NCBI RefSeq assembly: GCF_030063355.1
Contig: NZ_JASISZ010000014.1
Location: 46,760-110,759, forward strand
Length of the DNA: 64,000 nucleotides
Reading direction: 5' to 3'
Source of the DNA: Streptomyces sp. PH10-H1
GTDB taxonomy: Bacteria > Actinomycetota > Actinomycetes > Streptomycetales > Streptomycetaceae
The translations under genes were made by a program, and so were the position numbers. The notes below the pieces were generated by a model, which searched no databases, was not told the origin of the DNA, and saw only the letters and a list, made by a program, of their open reading frames with translations. Of this stretch, positions 24,211-31,807 are shown piece by piece; positions within the stretch are counted from its first letter, which is position 1; each line of letters opens with the position of its first letter.

Positions 24211-24519
24211 ATGCAGACCACCGCAGCAGCCGACGAAATCCGCGCCAAGATCCGGAAGTTGGTCCACCTCGCCCGAGGCGGCTGGACGTCGCCCGCAATG
24301 AAGGACGAGGAGGCGCAGCAGGTGTACGACGCCGTCCGAGCCGCCGCCCTGAACGAGGCCATCGAGGCGGCCCGCACCGAGTACCTGCACGACGACACCC
24401 GCACGTCGGAGGACCGCGCCTACAACCAGGGCGTGTCCGACGCCGTCGCCGCCATCGGGGCACTGCTGGAGACGGCGGCAGCCACCTCGGCCGATGCCAA
24501 CCCGATCACCGAAAGCTGA
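24211..24519 (+). CDS. Small helical protein (102 aa)
   Basis: The ATG has GAAGGAGCAGCACC upstream. The protein is almost all alpha-helical (ADEIRAKIRKLVHLAR, then KDEEAQQVYDAVRAAALNEA), which suits a small adaptor. No domain is recognised. Confidence 0.55.
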   Translation: MQTTAAADEIRAKIRKLVHLARGGWTSPAMKDEEAQQVYDAVRAAALNEAIEAARTEYLHDDTRTSEDRAYNQGVSDAVAAIGALLETAAATSADANPITES

Positions 24520-24530
24520 GGAGCAGCACC

Positions 24531-24965
24531 GTGAGACTCCGCCAAGCCCAGGCGATGCTCGACATCGCCACCCACCTCGAAGCAGCCAGGCTGGGTTTCA
24601 TGACCTGGCCGTTCGAGCCCGACGACCCGGACACTGCCGACCCGACCGGCGACGACTACCTGACCGGGTACGTAGAGATCAACGACCCCGACCTTCGGAA
24701 CAGCGCCACCCGGACGTACAACCTCGACATCAAGGTCGGCCCGGGCCCGTTCCAGATCACCACGCGCCTCGTCTACGGATACCTGGGCGACCCGGACGCC
24801 GTGGTGCTCGTGCAGCGCACCGACTCTGTTCGCTCGGGCGACGACCACTTCAAGCCGGGCATCGGACAGGAGATCGCCGCACTGATGATCGCCAAGATCC
24901 GACAGAACGAGGCGCCCTACGGGGCCGCGTACCGAGCCCGCGCAGGCAAGGCGGCCACCTCATGA
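24531..24965 (+). CDS. Hypothetical protein (144 aa)
   Basis: GTG start after GAGGAGCAGCACC, the same ribosome-site block as the previous gene. Helix, acidic linker, then strands (YNLDIKVGPGPFQITTRLVYGY) and a helix. Unknown family. Confidence 0.55.
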   Translation: MRLRQAQAMLDIATHLEAARLGFMTWPFEPDDPDTADPTGDDYLTGYVEINDPDLRNSATRTYNLDIKVGPGPFQITTRLVYGYLGDPDAVVLVQRTDSVRSGDDHFKPGIGQEIAALMIAKIRQNEAPYGAAYRARAGKAATS

Positions 24966-25198
24966 GCGGCATCGGCCAGGACCCGGAGGAGACCGCGGCG
25001 GAGCTCGACGAGCACGGCGAGCACGCTGGCGCCGACCTCATGCGGGAGATGGCGGCGGAGATCGAGCGGCTGGAAGCCCAGCGGTCAGCGCTGCTTCGGG
25101 AGGCCGCAAAGCCGCCGGAAGTCCTGCCCTGCGCCTGCTACCCGAACCCCGCCGCCCACGAGACCGCGTGCCCGCAGAGCACGCCGACCGAGGGCTGA
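24962..25198 (+). CDS. Small protein with a duplicated C-terminal tail (78 aa)
   Basis: The N-terminal 50 residues form an acidic/basic coiled coil (DLMREMAAEIERLEAQRSAL). The C-terminus has CACYPNP and HETACPQSTP, possibly a small zinc site. The last codons are repeated almost exactly at 26022-26067. ATG overlaps the previous stop. Confidence 0.55.
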   Translation: MSGIGQDPEETAAELDEHGEHAGADLMREMAAEIERLEAQRSALLREAAKPPEVLPCACYPNPAAHETACPQSTPTEG

Positions 25199-25206
25199 GG
25201 ACGACC

Positions 25207-25449
25207 ATGCCCCGCTGTGACGTCACCGACCTCGACACCAGCATGTGCGCCCACTGTCTCGGCCACGCCGACCCCGAACAGCAGGCCAAACGCGTCCGTG
25301 CGCGCCTGCTGGCCTCCGGCCGCTGGTTCCCAGCCCTGTACCCCGGCACCTGCGAGCACTGCGGTGAGCGCTTCGAGCCTGGCGCCGCGATCCGCCTGGA
25401 GATCCCGCAGGGCTGGTGCGCCGAGTGCTGCGCCGAGTCCACCCCGTGA
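25207..25449 (+). CDS. Small zinc-binding protein (80 aa)
   Basis: Cys pairs CAHC (with a nearby His), CEHCGERF and CAECC point to at least one zinc ribbon. The second half resembles primary sequence of treble-clef nucleases without a visible HNH motif. Function unknown. Confidence 0.55.
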   Translation: MPRCDVTDLDTSMCAHCLGHADPEQQAKRVRARLLASGRWFPALYPGTCEHCGERFEPGAAIRLEIPQGWCAECCAESTP

Positions 25450-25625
25450 CCTCCGCCCCCTACGGCACCGCCCCCTGCCCGGCCTGCGACCTCCCGCACC
25501 CGCTCACCAAGCGCCGCCGGATCAGCCGGCACCCGTGCGGGCTGCCCGTGACCGTGCAGGGGTGGGGGCAAAGGTGCAGGGGCGCGGGACGGGTGCCGAT
25601 TACGAACGAAGGAGCAGCAGCATGA
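25446..25625 (+). CDS. Small Cys-containing protein (59 aa)
   Basis: GTG overlaps the previous stop and the stop overlaps the next ATG. It has a CPACDLPH motif and an HPCG, so it may bind one zinc. Basic and short. Confidence 0.5.
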   Translation: MTSAPYGTAPCPACDLPHPLTKRRRISRHPCGLPVTVQGWGQRCRGAGRVPITNEGAAA

Positions 25626-26005
25626 ACCGTCAGATCTGGTTCAACAAGGCCGGCGAGCCCATCGACGCCGGAACCGCCAACGACCTGCTCGGTGACCGCG
25701 ACTACGCCCGCGTCGCCCTCGCCCGCGTCACCAGCAGCAGCGACCCGGGCATCGACTACCGGATCTCCACCGTGTGGCTCGGCCTGAATCACAGCTTCCT
25801 CGGCGACGGGCCGCCCATCCTCTTCGAGACGATGGTGTTCGGCGGCGGCGAGGACCAGGACCAAACGTGCTGGCGCTGGACCACCGAAGCAGCAGCCGTG
25901 GCCGGGCACGCGGAAGTCGTGGCCACCATCGCCGCGACCGTGCCCGACGACCAGGTCCGCGCGCTGGACGGCTGGCCCGTCAACCTGACCAAGGAGCAGC
26001 AGTGA
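25622..26005 (+). CDS. Hypothetical protein (127 aa)
   Basis: Strand-rich protein with a Gly/Asp-rich loop (FGGGEDQDQTCWRW) and a C-terminal helix. Starts at the ATG after GAAGGAGCAGCAGC. Unknown family. Confidence 0.55.
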   Translation: MNRQIWFNKAGEPIDAGTANDLLGDRDYARVALARVTSSSDPGIDYRISTVWLGLNHSFLGDGPPILFETMVFGGGEDQDQTCWRWTTEAAAVAGHAEVVATIAATVPDDQVRALDGWPVNLTKEQQ

Positions 26006-26067
26006 CTGCCCTCCCTTGTGCCGACCACGAGACCGCGTGCCCGCAGAGGACGCCGGACGAGAGCTGA
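26002..26067 (+). pseudogene. Remnant duplicate of a zinc-protein tail (21 aa)
   Basis: A GTG overlapping the previous stop opens 21 codons ending ADHETACPQRTPDES. This is nearly the same as the C-terminus of the gene at 24962-25198 (AAHETACPQSTPTEG), and the DNA match continues into the following CTGAGGA. It looks like a truncated duplicate. Confidence 0.5.
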
Positions 26068-26073
26068 GGAACC

Positions 26074-26553
26074 ATGAGCGACACCGATCTGGACATTGAC
26101 CACCTGCTGCCCGGCCCCTGGCACGAGCTGACCGTCACGGCCGAGCAGGTCGATCTGGCGCACCCCGACGACTGCCCGCACCCCCGCTGCCAGATCGGCC
26201 GCAACCCGGACTTCTTCGCCGTCGGCCTGCCCGTGGGCGTGTACCGGGCCCGGGTGTCCGGCTTGGGCGCCGAGTATCAGCACGCTGACGGCAGCCCCGT
26301 GGACGGTCGCCCCGCCCGCCTCGACCCGATCCCGATGACCAAAGCCGCCGCCGAGCGGTATGCGGACCTCGCCGACGAGGCCCTCAACGCCTACTGGCAC
26401 CAGGACCAGTGCAACTGCGACACCTGGCCGACGTCCTGCCACAGCGGCTACACGCCCGGCCAGTGGGACACCAGCGCCTGGTACGCCGCGCTGCCCGTGC
26501 TGATCGCAGCAGTGCGCGCCGACCTTCGAGCCGAGAGCAGGGACCATGCCTGA
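26074..26553 (+). CDS. Hypothetical protein (159 aa)
   Basis: This protein has a Cys/His-rich middle (DDCPHPRCQIG, then CNCDTWPTSCH), and aromatic residues near the C-terminus (QWDTSAWYAAL). No recognised domain. It overlaps the next gene by 8 nt. Confidence 0.55.
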   Translation: MSDTDLDIDHLLPGPWHELTVTAEQVDLAHPDDCPHPRCQIGRNPDFFAVGLPVGVYRARVSGLGAEYQHADGSPVDGRPARLDPIPMTKAAAERYADLADEALNAYWHQDQCNCDTWPTSCHSGYTPGQWDTSAWYAALPVLIAAVRADLRAESRDHA

Positions 26554-26977
26554 CACCACCGATCCCGAGTTCGGCAGCCCCGACTGGGAACTGGCCACCT
26601 CCCTCCAGACGATCCGCGACACCAAAGATAGGACCCTCGGCTTCGAGGTGCGCGACGCCGTCGCCCGACGCTACGAGCGCCTTCACCGCCAGGCGTTCCA
26701 CGGCTCCCGCTTCACCGCCACCCCCGCCGAGGTCGACGCGCACCTGCGCACGGTCCTCGCCGAGGACACGTACCTGCGCTACCAGCAGGCCATCGGGAAC
26801 GCCGCGGTGACGGAAGCAGTCGCTGAGATCCGGGAGGAGACCGAGCGGCTCAAGGCGCACCAGGTGCTGGAGCCGGACAAGTTCCGGCCCTGCCGTGACG
26901 CGGCCGACCAGATCGACCCCGCCCAGGGCGGCGGCCCGTGGCCCGGGAAGATCGTGCAGATCGGGGAGCAGCGGTGA
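26546..26977 (+). CDS. Helical hypothetical protein (143 aa)
   Basis: Mostly helical; the second half has a charged coiled-coil-like stretch (VAEIREETERLKAHQVL). Overlaps both neighbours. Unknown family. Confidence 0.55.
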   Translation: MPDTTDPEFGSPDWELATSLQTIRDTKDRTLGFEVRDAVARRYERLHRQAFHGSRFTATPAEVDAHLRTVLAEDTYLRYQQAIGNAAVTEAVAEIREETERLKAHQVLEPDKFRPCRDAADQIDPAQGGGPWPGKIVQIGEQR

Positions 26978-27393
26978 GCCCGGCGCCGTGCATCCACGAG
27001 CAGCCTGACGGCGGCCACCGGTTCGAGATCCAGCCGCAGCCGCAGACCTGGCTGCCCGGGAACCCCGTCATCCCCGGCGCGATCTGGTGCTGGAGTCACC
27101 GAGACTGGGAGACCGTCCCAGACCCCACCGCGGCGACGATCCACTACGCCGACGGCAACACGGTCCGCCTGTACGCCTGGGAGATCCAGGAGCAGCACGG
27201 CAACGTCGTGGTCCAGGGCCACGTCACCCCGGGCAGCCCGTGCCCTCGCGTCGGCCCCGCTGTGCCGGTCCGTCGGCTCGATCTGCCCGGCCGCGGTGCG
27301 CTCGCCGACCTCGTCGCCGCGGTCACCGTGTGGGACGAGGGCGACGCCGTTGTCCTCGGCATCCGCTTCCAGATGGAAGGACCTCGCACGTGA
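26974..27393 (+). CDS. Hypothetical protein (139 aa)
   Basis: Beta-rich: ATIHYADGNTVRLYAWEIQ and NVVVQGHVTPGSP read as alternating strands. GTG start overlapping the previous stop; the stop overlaps the GTG of the tRNA guanylyltransferase-like gene, so it may be made with it. Confidence 0.55.
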   Translation: MSPAPCIHEQPDGGHRFEIQPQPQTWLPGNPVIPGAIWCWSHRDWETVPDPTAATIHYADGNTVRLYAWEIQEQHGNVVVQGHVTPGSPCPRVGPAVPVRRLDLPGRGALADLVAAVTVWDEGDAVVLGIRFQMEGPRT

Positions 27394-28166
27394 GCACGGA
27401 CAGCACCGCCCTCGGCGACCGCATGAAGGCCTACGAGGCCGTGACCCGCGCCCTCCTCCCGCGCCGCACGCACACCCTGATCCGCGTCGACATACGCGCA
27501 GCTCACTCCTACCTTCGGGGTGCCCAGAAACCCTTCGACGAGGCGTTCATGGCGGACATGGACGCAGTCGCCGAAGCCCTCTGCGCGGAGATCTCCGGCG
27601 CAGCCTTCGCGTACACGCAGTCCGACGAGATCAGCATCCTGATCACCGACTTCGGCAGCCTGGGCACGGAGCCGTGGTTCGGCGGGGTCGTGGCGAAGCA
27701 GGTGTCGATCTCCGCGGCCCTGGCCACCGCCGTCCTCAACGAGCGCCGGTCCGGCCGCGCCCTGTTCGACTCCCGGGTGTTCACGATCGCCGACCCGGTT
27801 GAGGTCGCGAACTACTTCCTGTGGCGGCAGCGGGACGCCGTCCGCAACTCGATCAGCATGGCCGCCCAGGCCGTCTTCTCGCCGAAGCGCCTGCACGGGG
27901 TGAACTCCGGCGGCATGCAGGAACTCCTGTGGGCCGAGGCAGGCATCAACTGGAACGACTACTCCGACGGGTGCAAGCGCGGCCGGGTCACCGTCCGGCA
28001 CACCGGAGAGCGGGCCGTCGAGTACGTCGACAAGCGCAGCGGCGAGACCGTGTCCACCACTGCGGTCCGATCCTGGTGGGAGACAGCCGGGGCGCAGCAC
28101 TTCACCGCCGAGCCCGGCAGGTGGCTGGCTGGCGTCATCCCCGCAATGCCCGCGCTTGCTGCGTAG
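27390..28166 (+). CDS. tRNA-His guanylyltransferase-like protein (Thg1/TLP)
   Basis: This 258-residue protein is a near-complete Thg1 domain: LIRVDIRAAHSYLRG with metal-binding D34, AYTQSDEISILI with D79-E80, then ALFDSRVF, NYFLWRQRDAVRNSI and GINWNDYSDGCKRGR. The family adds nucleotides in the 3'-5' direction; eukaryotic Thg1 adds G-1 to tRNA-His, while bacterial and phage relatives can repair truncated tRNA 5' ends. A phage copy could repair host tRNAs cleaved in defence. Starts at a GTG overlapping the upstream stop. Confidence 0.88.
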   Translation: MSTDSTALGDRMKAYEAVTRALLPRRTHTLIRVDIRAAHSYLRGAQKPFDEAFMADMDAVAEALCAEISGAAFAYTQSDEISILITDFGSLGTEPWFGGVVAKQVSISAALATAVLNERRSGRALFDSRVFTIADPVEVANYFLWRQRDAVRNSISMAAQAVFSPKRLHGVNSGGMQELLWAEAGINWNDYSDGCKRGRVTVRHTGERAVEYVDKRSGETVSTTAVRSWWETAGAQHFTAEPGRWLAGVIPAMPALAA

Positions 28167-28186
28167 CCGCCCACCCCGCACGACGA

Positions 28187-28218
28187 AGCCCCCAGCCGGA
28201 TCACACCGGCTGGGGGCT
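28187..28218. terminator. Strong bidirectional terminator
   Basis: Arms 28187-28199 and 28206-28218 form a perfect 13-bp GC stem with a 6-nt loop, placed between the converging Thg1-like (+) and ATPase-like (-) genes. Confidence 0.75.
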
Positions 28219-28241
28219 CACTGCTGTGTGCGGGCTGCCCG

Positions 28242-28598
28242 TCAGAGGTCGATGACGGCCCACCGGCGGCGGCCATCGGGTGCGGTGTCTGTGCCGCAGC
28301 TGGACGCGCCGAGTTCCGCGAGACGCGGCAGGACGGCCTCGTCGCCGACCGCGAGGTCGGGTTGGTGGCTGAGGACCAGGATGAGGGCCTGGCGGTTCTG
28401 GTCGGCGAGGTGGACGCTGACGCGGGTGCCGCCGTCCCCGACCGCGGCGTCGACGAGGAGTGCGGTGACGTCGCCCGCAGCGGCGTGGTTGGCGCCGTAT
28501 CCCCAGTCGCGGAGTTGGGCAACGACGCGCCGGCGCGCCTTGAGGGCGGACCAGGGCTGCGCTTCAAGGGGCCAGTTGACGCCCTGCCGGTTGGTCAT
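28242..28598 (-). CDS. Degenerate HATPase-like regulator (actinobacterial)
   Basis: From the ATG at 28598 the protein has 118 residues with WPLEAQPWSALKARRRVVAQ, then a strand-rich part (TRVSVHLADQNRQALILVLS). The layout matches small Streptomyces SpoIIAB/anti-sigma-like ATP-binding proteins, but the ATP-binding N-box is not visible. The reading frame stays open upstream to 28787 through a Pro-rich stretch, so a longer start is possible. On the reverse strand, facing the Thg1 gene. Confidence 0.6.
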   Translation of the reverse strand: MTNRQGVNWPLEAQPWSALKARRRVVAQLRDWGYGANHAAAGDVTALLVDAAVGDGGTRVSVHLADQNRQALILVLSHQPDLAVGDEAVLPRLAELGASSCGTDTAPDGRRRWAVIDL

Positions 28599-28851
28599 GG
28601 TCACGTCCCGTCGGCGCGTCCGGACGATGGTGCCGGCGGGAGGGATCGGCGGGCGCGGGGGCTGGACCGGCTTCTTGGGCGGTGGCGGCGTCTTCGGGGG
28701 GTAGTCCGGGATGTGATCGAGGGACGAGTGCACTACAGCCTCCCGAGGCCGGACTAGGGACGGCCCTGGCGAATCGGGACGTCGCACTTATGGGTCCACC
28801 ATGGCACTACGGGCCGGGCGGCGCACTCGAACATGTGACGCGTCCGGTCGG

Positions 28852-29631
28852 TCAGCCGAGCAGCGCCTCGTACCGCCGGTTGCTAGGCCGGGCCCCATCG
28901 GCGCCGACGACGGCCTCCCACTGTCTGCACACGCCCGTCACGAGCGCGGCCACCGCGGCCGGGTCGGCGCCCTTCCACGCGGGGAACTGGTCGGCCCAGC
29001 CACGCGCGTACCCGGCGCTGCAGTCGGCTTCCATCAGCCGGACCGCTGTGAACGCGACATCCACCCACGCGGGCCCGGCGGCGGGCATCGCCCAGTCGAT
29101 CAGGTGCGCGCGGGTGGGGGTGATCAGCAGGTTGTGCGGGTTGGTGTCCGTGTGCAGCAGCGCGTCGCCGTCGAGGAGGCGCAGCTGCTCGGGGGACACG
29201 TGGCCGGCGTACCGGTCCGCGAACCGTGGCACACCCGCGGGCGCCGCGATCCCTACGGCGGTCTGCAGCGCCTCGGCGACCAGCGGCAGATCCGGGGACC
29301 CGGCCGCCAGGTCAGCGTGCCGTCCGTCCACGTACTCGAAGCCCAGCAGGTCCCAGCCGGCGACGGTCACCTGCCACAGCAGCCGCGGGCCGACGGTGAG
29401 CACCGCGGCGTTGACGGCTGCCTCCATGCGCTGCCCCGCCCGCTCCTCGGACCGGTCGACGGGTACGCCCTTGACGAACGTGCGCCCGGCCGCCGAGGTG
29501 AGGACCATCGCGGTGTGGCAGGTCAGACCGTCCGCGACCGGGGCGAAGCCCGTCACGGTCCCGGTCTCCGCCGTCACGGCGGTACGTACAGCAGCGGGCA
29601 GGTCCAACCATCCGGTTCTGGTCACGCTCAC
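28852..29631 (-). CDS. Aminoglycoside phosphotransferase-family protein
   Basis: This 259-residue protein has a kinase-like fold with the catalytic HTDTNPHN loop and the metal-binding IDWA, the two core motifs of APH/choline-kinase enzymes, and a nucleotide-loop region near VKGVPVDRS. A GTG at 29631 is chosen over the upstream ATG at 29658, because the latter is preceded by no ribosome site. Small-molecule substrate unknown. Such a gene resembles host DNA carried as a moron next to the ATPase-like regulator. Confidence 0.7.
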   Translation of the reverse strand: MSVTRTGWLDLPAAVRTAVTAETGTVTGFAPVADGLTCHTAMVLTSAAGRTFVKGVPVDRSEERAGQRMEAAVNAAVLTVGPRLLWQVTVAGWDLLGFEYVDGRHADLAAGSPDLPLVAEALQTAVGIAAPAGVPRFADRYAGHVSPEQLRLLDGDALLHTDTNPHNLLITPTRAHLIDWAMPAAGPAWVDVAFTAVRLMEADCSAGYARGWADQFPAWKGADPAAVAALVTGVCRQWEAVVGADGARPSNRRYEALLG

Positions 29632-29686
29632 CAGCGTCCCGGCCCGGCAGGGGCGCACGCAAGGCCCCCGCCGGACTGCTCGCGGA

Positions 29687-29827
29687 CTACTGCGTGGCGC
29701 CGCACTTCCGGCAGCGGTTCGCGCCGCTCCACTGCACCCACTCGTGGTCGCAGTCGTCGCGGGCGATCCGGTCCTGGTCGATCTCGCCGATGGTGATCGT
29801 CGGGCGGTCCATCGTTGCGGTGCTCAT
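29687..29827 (-). CDS. 46-aa zinc-ribbon protein
   Basis: The ATG at 29827 has a perfect AAGGAGG six bases upstream. The product has a helix and a CDHEWVQW..CRKCG motif, a likely zinc site. Strong ribosome site supports a real, well expressed gene. Confidence 0.65.
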   Translation of the reverse strand: MSTATMDRPTITIGEIDQDRIARDDCDHEWVQWSGANRCRKCGATQ

Positions 29828-29889
29828 GGCGCCTCCTTGGGTCGTACCGGCCCGGGGTCGGTCCCGGGGCCGTCGTGCGGCGGTGGCGG

Positions 29890-30036
29890 TCAGTCCGCGG
29901 CCGTCATGCGGCGGTCGTACTGGTCGCACTCGCAGTCGCAGTTGTGGGACCGAAAGCACGGGCAGTCATCGCAGCAGTAGTGACCGCCGCACTCGGTGCA
30001 CCGCGAGCCGTTGCAGTCCTCACACGCGTCATCCAT
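29890..30036 (-). CDS. 48-aa cysteine-rich protein
   Basis: Starting at the ATG complementary to 30034-30036, the product has 11 cysteines in 48 residues (CEDCNGSRCTECGG, CCDDCPCF, CDCECD). It may bind two zinc ions or other metals. It overlaps the 3' end of the next reverse gene by 8 nt. Function unknown. Confidence 0.55.
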   Translation of the reverse strand: MDDACEDCNGSRCTECGGHYCCDDCPCFRSHNCDCECDQYDRRMTAAD

Positions 30037-30442
30037 GGGTCTCCGCCTTAAGGATCTGCTGCGCGGCCTGAAAGGCGGCGATGGTCATTGGGTGGTGCAT
30101 GACCCGCGTCTTCCCGTCCAGGTCCGGGTGCCGGTCGTTCTGCCGGTCGCACGCCTCCGCGTCATCGGCTGCCGCCCGCAGGACTGTGGCGAACGCCCGC
30201 CCCACGCCCGGGTGCATCCCAGCGATGTACAGGGCGGTATACGGCGGGATCTGCTGCCCGTCGAATGTGCGGGCGACGACGTAAGGGACGCCGATGTTGC
30301 TGATCGTTTGTGGGTAGGGCCGTGTCTCTTCGTTGTCGATGTACCAAGGCCCCCGGTTGTCACCGAGCGCCGCCACTCGATCGTCCAACACATCAGCAGC
30401 ACGGCGCAGGAACGCGGCAGGGGACTCGGCGGGCGCGGTCAC
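30029..30442 (-). CDS. Hypothetical protein (137 aa)
   Basis: GTG at 30442 overlaps the stop of the gene before it on this strand. Helical start (SPAAFLRRAADVLDDRVAAL), then a strand-rich core and a helical end (AFQAAQQILKAE). Similar short proteins are frequent in Streptomyces. Function unknown. Confidence 0.6.
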   Translation of the reverse strand: MTAPAESPAAFLRRAADVLDDRVAALGDNRGPWYIDNEETRPYPQTISNIGVPYVVARTFDGQQIPPYTALYIAGMHPGVGRAFATVLRAAADDAEACDRQNDRHPDLDGKTRVMHHPMTIAAFQAAQQILKAETHG

Positions 30443-30849
30443 GATGCCGCCCCGGCCCCGTCGTCCTGCCCGAGAGCGGTGGTGCGCTCGAACGCCACCC
30501 CAACCCCCGCCCTGTAGCCGCTCTTCCAGGCGTCGCTCGCCTTCGGGTCCGGTTCGCCCATCAGCGCGGTCAGCAGGGACTGCCGCAGCCCGAGCAGTAC
30601 CTCGGTGCGAGCGGCGGCGACCTGAGCGGCCAGCCGGTCGCGGTCGGCCTCCATCTCCTCGGCCTTCGCCTTCCACGTCTCCCGCCCCGCCTCCAGCTGC
30701 TCCACGTACCGGTCGCGGACAACCCCGACGTCCTTGGCGAGGGACTCGGCGATCAAGCGGCGCCGCTCCGGGTTGTCGATGACCATCTGGAGGGTGGCGT
30801 CCAGGATGTCCGCCCACCGGGTGTGCAGGATGTCGACGGGGGCGGTCAT
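30439..30849 (-). CDS. Coiled-coil protein (136 aa)
   Basis: The middle has a long coiled coil (YVEQLEAGRETWKAKAEEME then DRDRLAAQVAAARTEV). Overlaps its neighbours on both sides. No domain recognised. Confidence 0.55.
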   Translation of the reverse strand: MTAPVDILHTRWADILDATLQMVIDNPERRRLIAESLAKDVGVVRDRYVEQLEAGRETWKAKAEEMEADRDRLAAQVAAARTEVLLGLRQSLLTALMGEPDPKASDAWKSGYRAGVGVAFERTTALGQDDGAGAAS

Positions 30850-31145
30850 GACGCCTCCCCGCGCGGTGCCACGGTCCACCCGAAGGGCAGATCCTCCCCG
30901 TGGGGGCCGGGCGTGAACGCGGGCACGTACCGCAGCAGGTACCCCTCGCCGTCCTCACGCCGCCCGCCGCCGTGGATCACACCGCCGGTGTCCAGCGTGG
31001 CGACGGGCTTCGCGCCGAACTGATCGCACAGGGCGGTGATCGGGTTGAGCCCGTACTCCTCCAGCCGGTTCAGCGCATCGGCCACGTCCTGCCAGAGGGC
31101 GGACTCGATCGCGTCGTACATGCGGGTGTCGAGCTCGGTCTTCAT
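30846..31145 (-). CDS. Hypothetical protein (99 aa)
   Basis: Helical first half (MYDAIESALWQDVADALNRLEE) and a Gly/Pro-rich second half. Overlaps the genes on both sides by 4 nt in this reverse-strand set, so the three share a transcript. Confidence 0.55.
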   Translation of the reverse strand: MKTELDTRMYDAIESALWQDVADALNRLEEYGLNPITALCDQFGAKPVATLDTGGVIHGGGRREDGEGYLLRYVPAFTPGPHGEDLPFGWTVAPRGEAS

Positions 31146-31438
31146 GACGCCTCCCGCTGCATGGGCCAGCCGGGGGCCGCCCGCATGCGCTCCACGTCGA
31201 TGTCGATGAAGCCCAGCTCCAGCAGGTGGAGCAGTACCTCGGTGACCTGCATGCGGGTGATGTTCGCGCCGGTCTGACCCGGGCTGCTGTACGGCCCGTC
31301 GTCACCGAACGTCCAGTCGTCGGCGGCGGGCAGGCCGACCCGAAGGAGCTGAGAGAACGGGCTGCCGTCGGAAGTGTCCACGGGGATGCGGGGGAATGGG
31401 TCAAGCGTGCGTGCGGGAAGCGGCGGCTTGTGAGTCAC
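31142..31438 (-). CDS. Hypothetical protein (98 aa)
   Basis: Pro-rich start, then two helices (MQVTEVLLHLLELGFIDIDV). First gene of the overlapping reverse-strand set that runs down to 29890. No domain recognised. Confidence 0.55.
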   Translation of the reverse strand: MTHKPPLPARTLDPFPRIPVDTSDGSPFSQLLRVGLPAADDWTFGDDGPYSSPGQTGANITRMQVTEVLLHLLELGFIDIDVERMRAAPGWPMQREAS

Positions 31439-31559
31439 GGTTTCTCCCAGTTTGTGTACATCCAGTATCCCGCGAACTGGCCTTGATCGGAACCCTGTTG
31501 ACGGGATCCGGGGTGGGGAACGTGCAGGTCGGAGCAGGTGTGATGGGGGTCACCGGGGG

Positions 31560-31757
31560 CTACGCGCGCCGGGTGTGCGCCAGGACGGTCACGCACCGCT
31601 TGACCTTGCCGACGCGGTAGTTCCAGCCCCGCACCGTCCCCGTACTGGTCCGCCAGAAACCCATGTGCGAACCCGGTGCATCGCCGTAGAAGGCGGCCAC
31701 CCGGAACCACCGGCCGCGCACGGTCACACTGCGGTTGATCAACGTCCGCTGCTCCAT
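31560..31757 (-). CDS. Small basic protein (65 aa)
   Basis: The ATG at 31757 follows GGGAGAGATC. Mostly beta-strands (SVTVRGRWFRVAAFYGD, GWNYRVGKVKRCVTVLA), like a small OB or SH3-like fold. It is preceded on this strand by the helix-turn-helix gene. Unknown function. The 120-nt gap 31439-31559 shows nothing I can assign. Confidence 0.55.
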   Translation of the reverse strand: MEQRTLINRSVTVRGRWFRVAAFYGDAPGSHMGFWRTSTGTVRGWNYRVGKVKRCVTVLAHTRRA

Positions 31758-31807
31758 GATCTCTCCCTCGTCGAATCGAACGGCGCCAGCAGTGAAGCCA
31801 GCGTGGG

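Noticed and set aside
28682..29980. Forward frame (432 codons) opposite the phosphotransferase gene
   Set aside because: The reverse strand has APH catalytic motifs. The forward product has a Ser/Arg-rich shadow composition.
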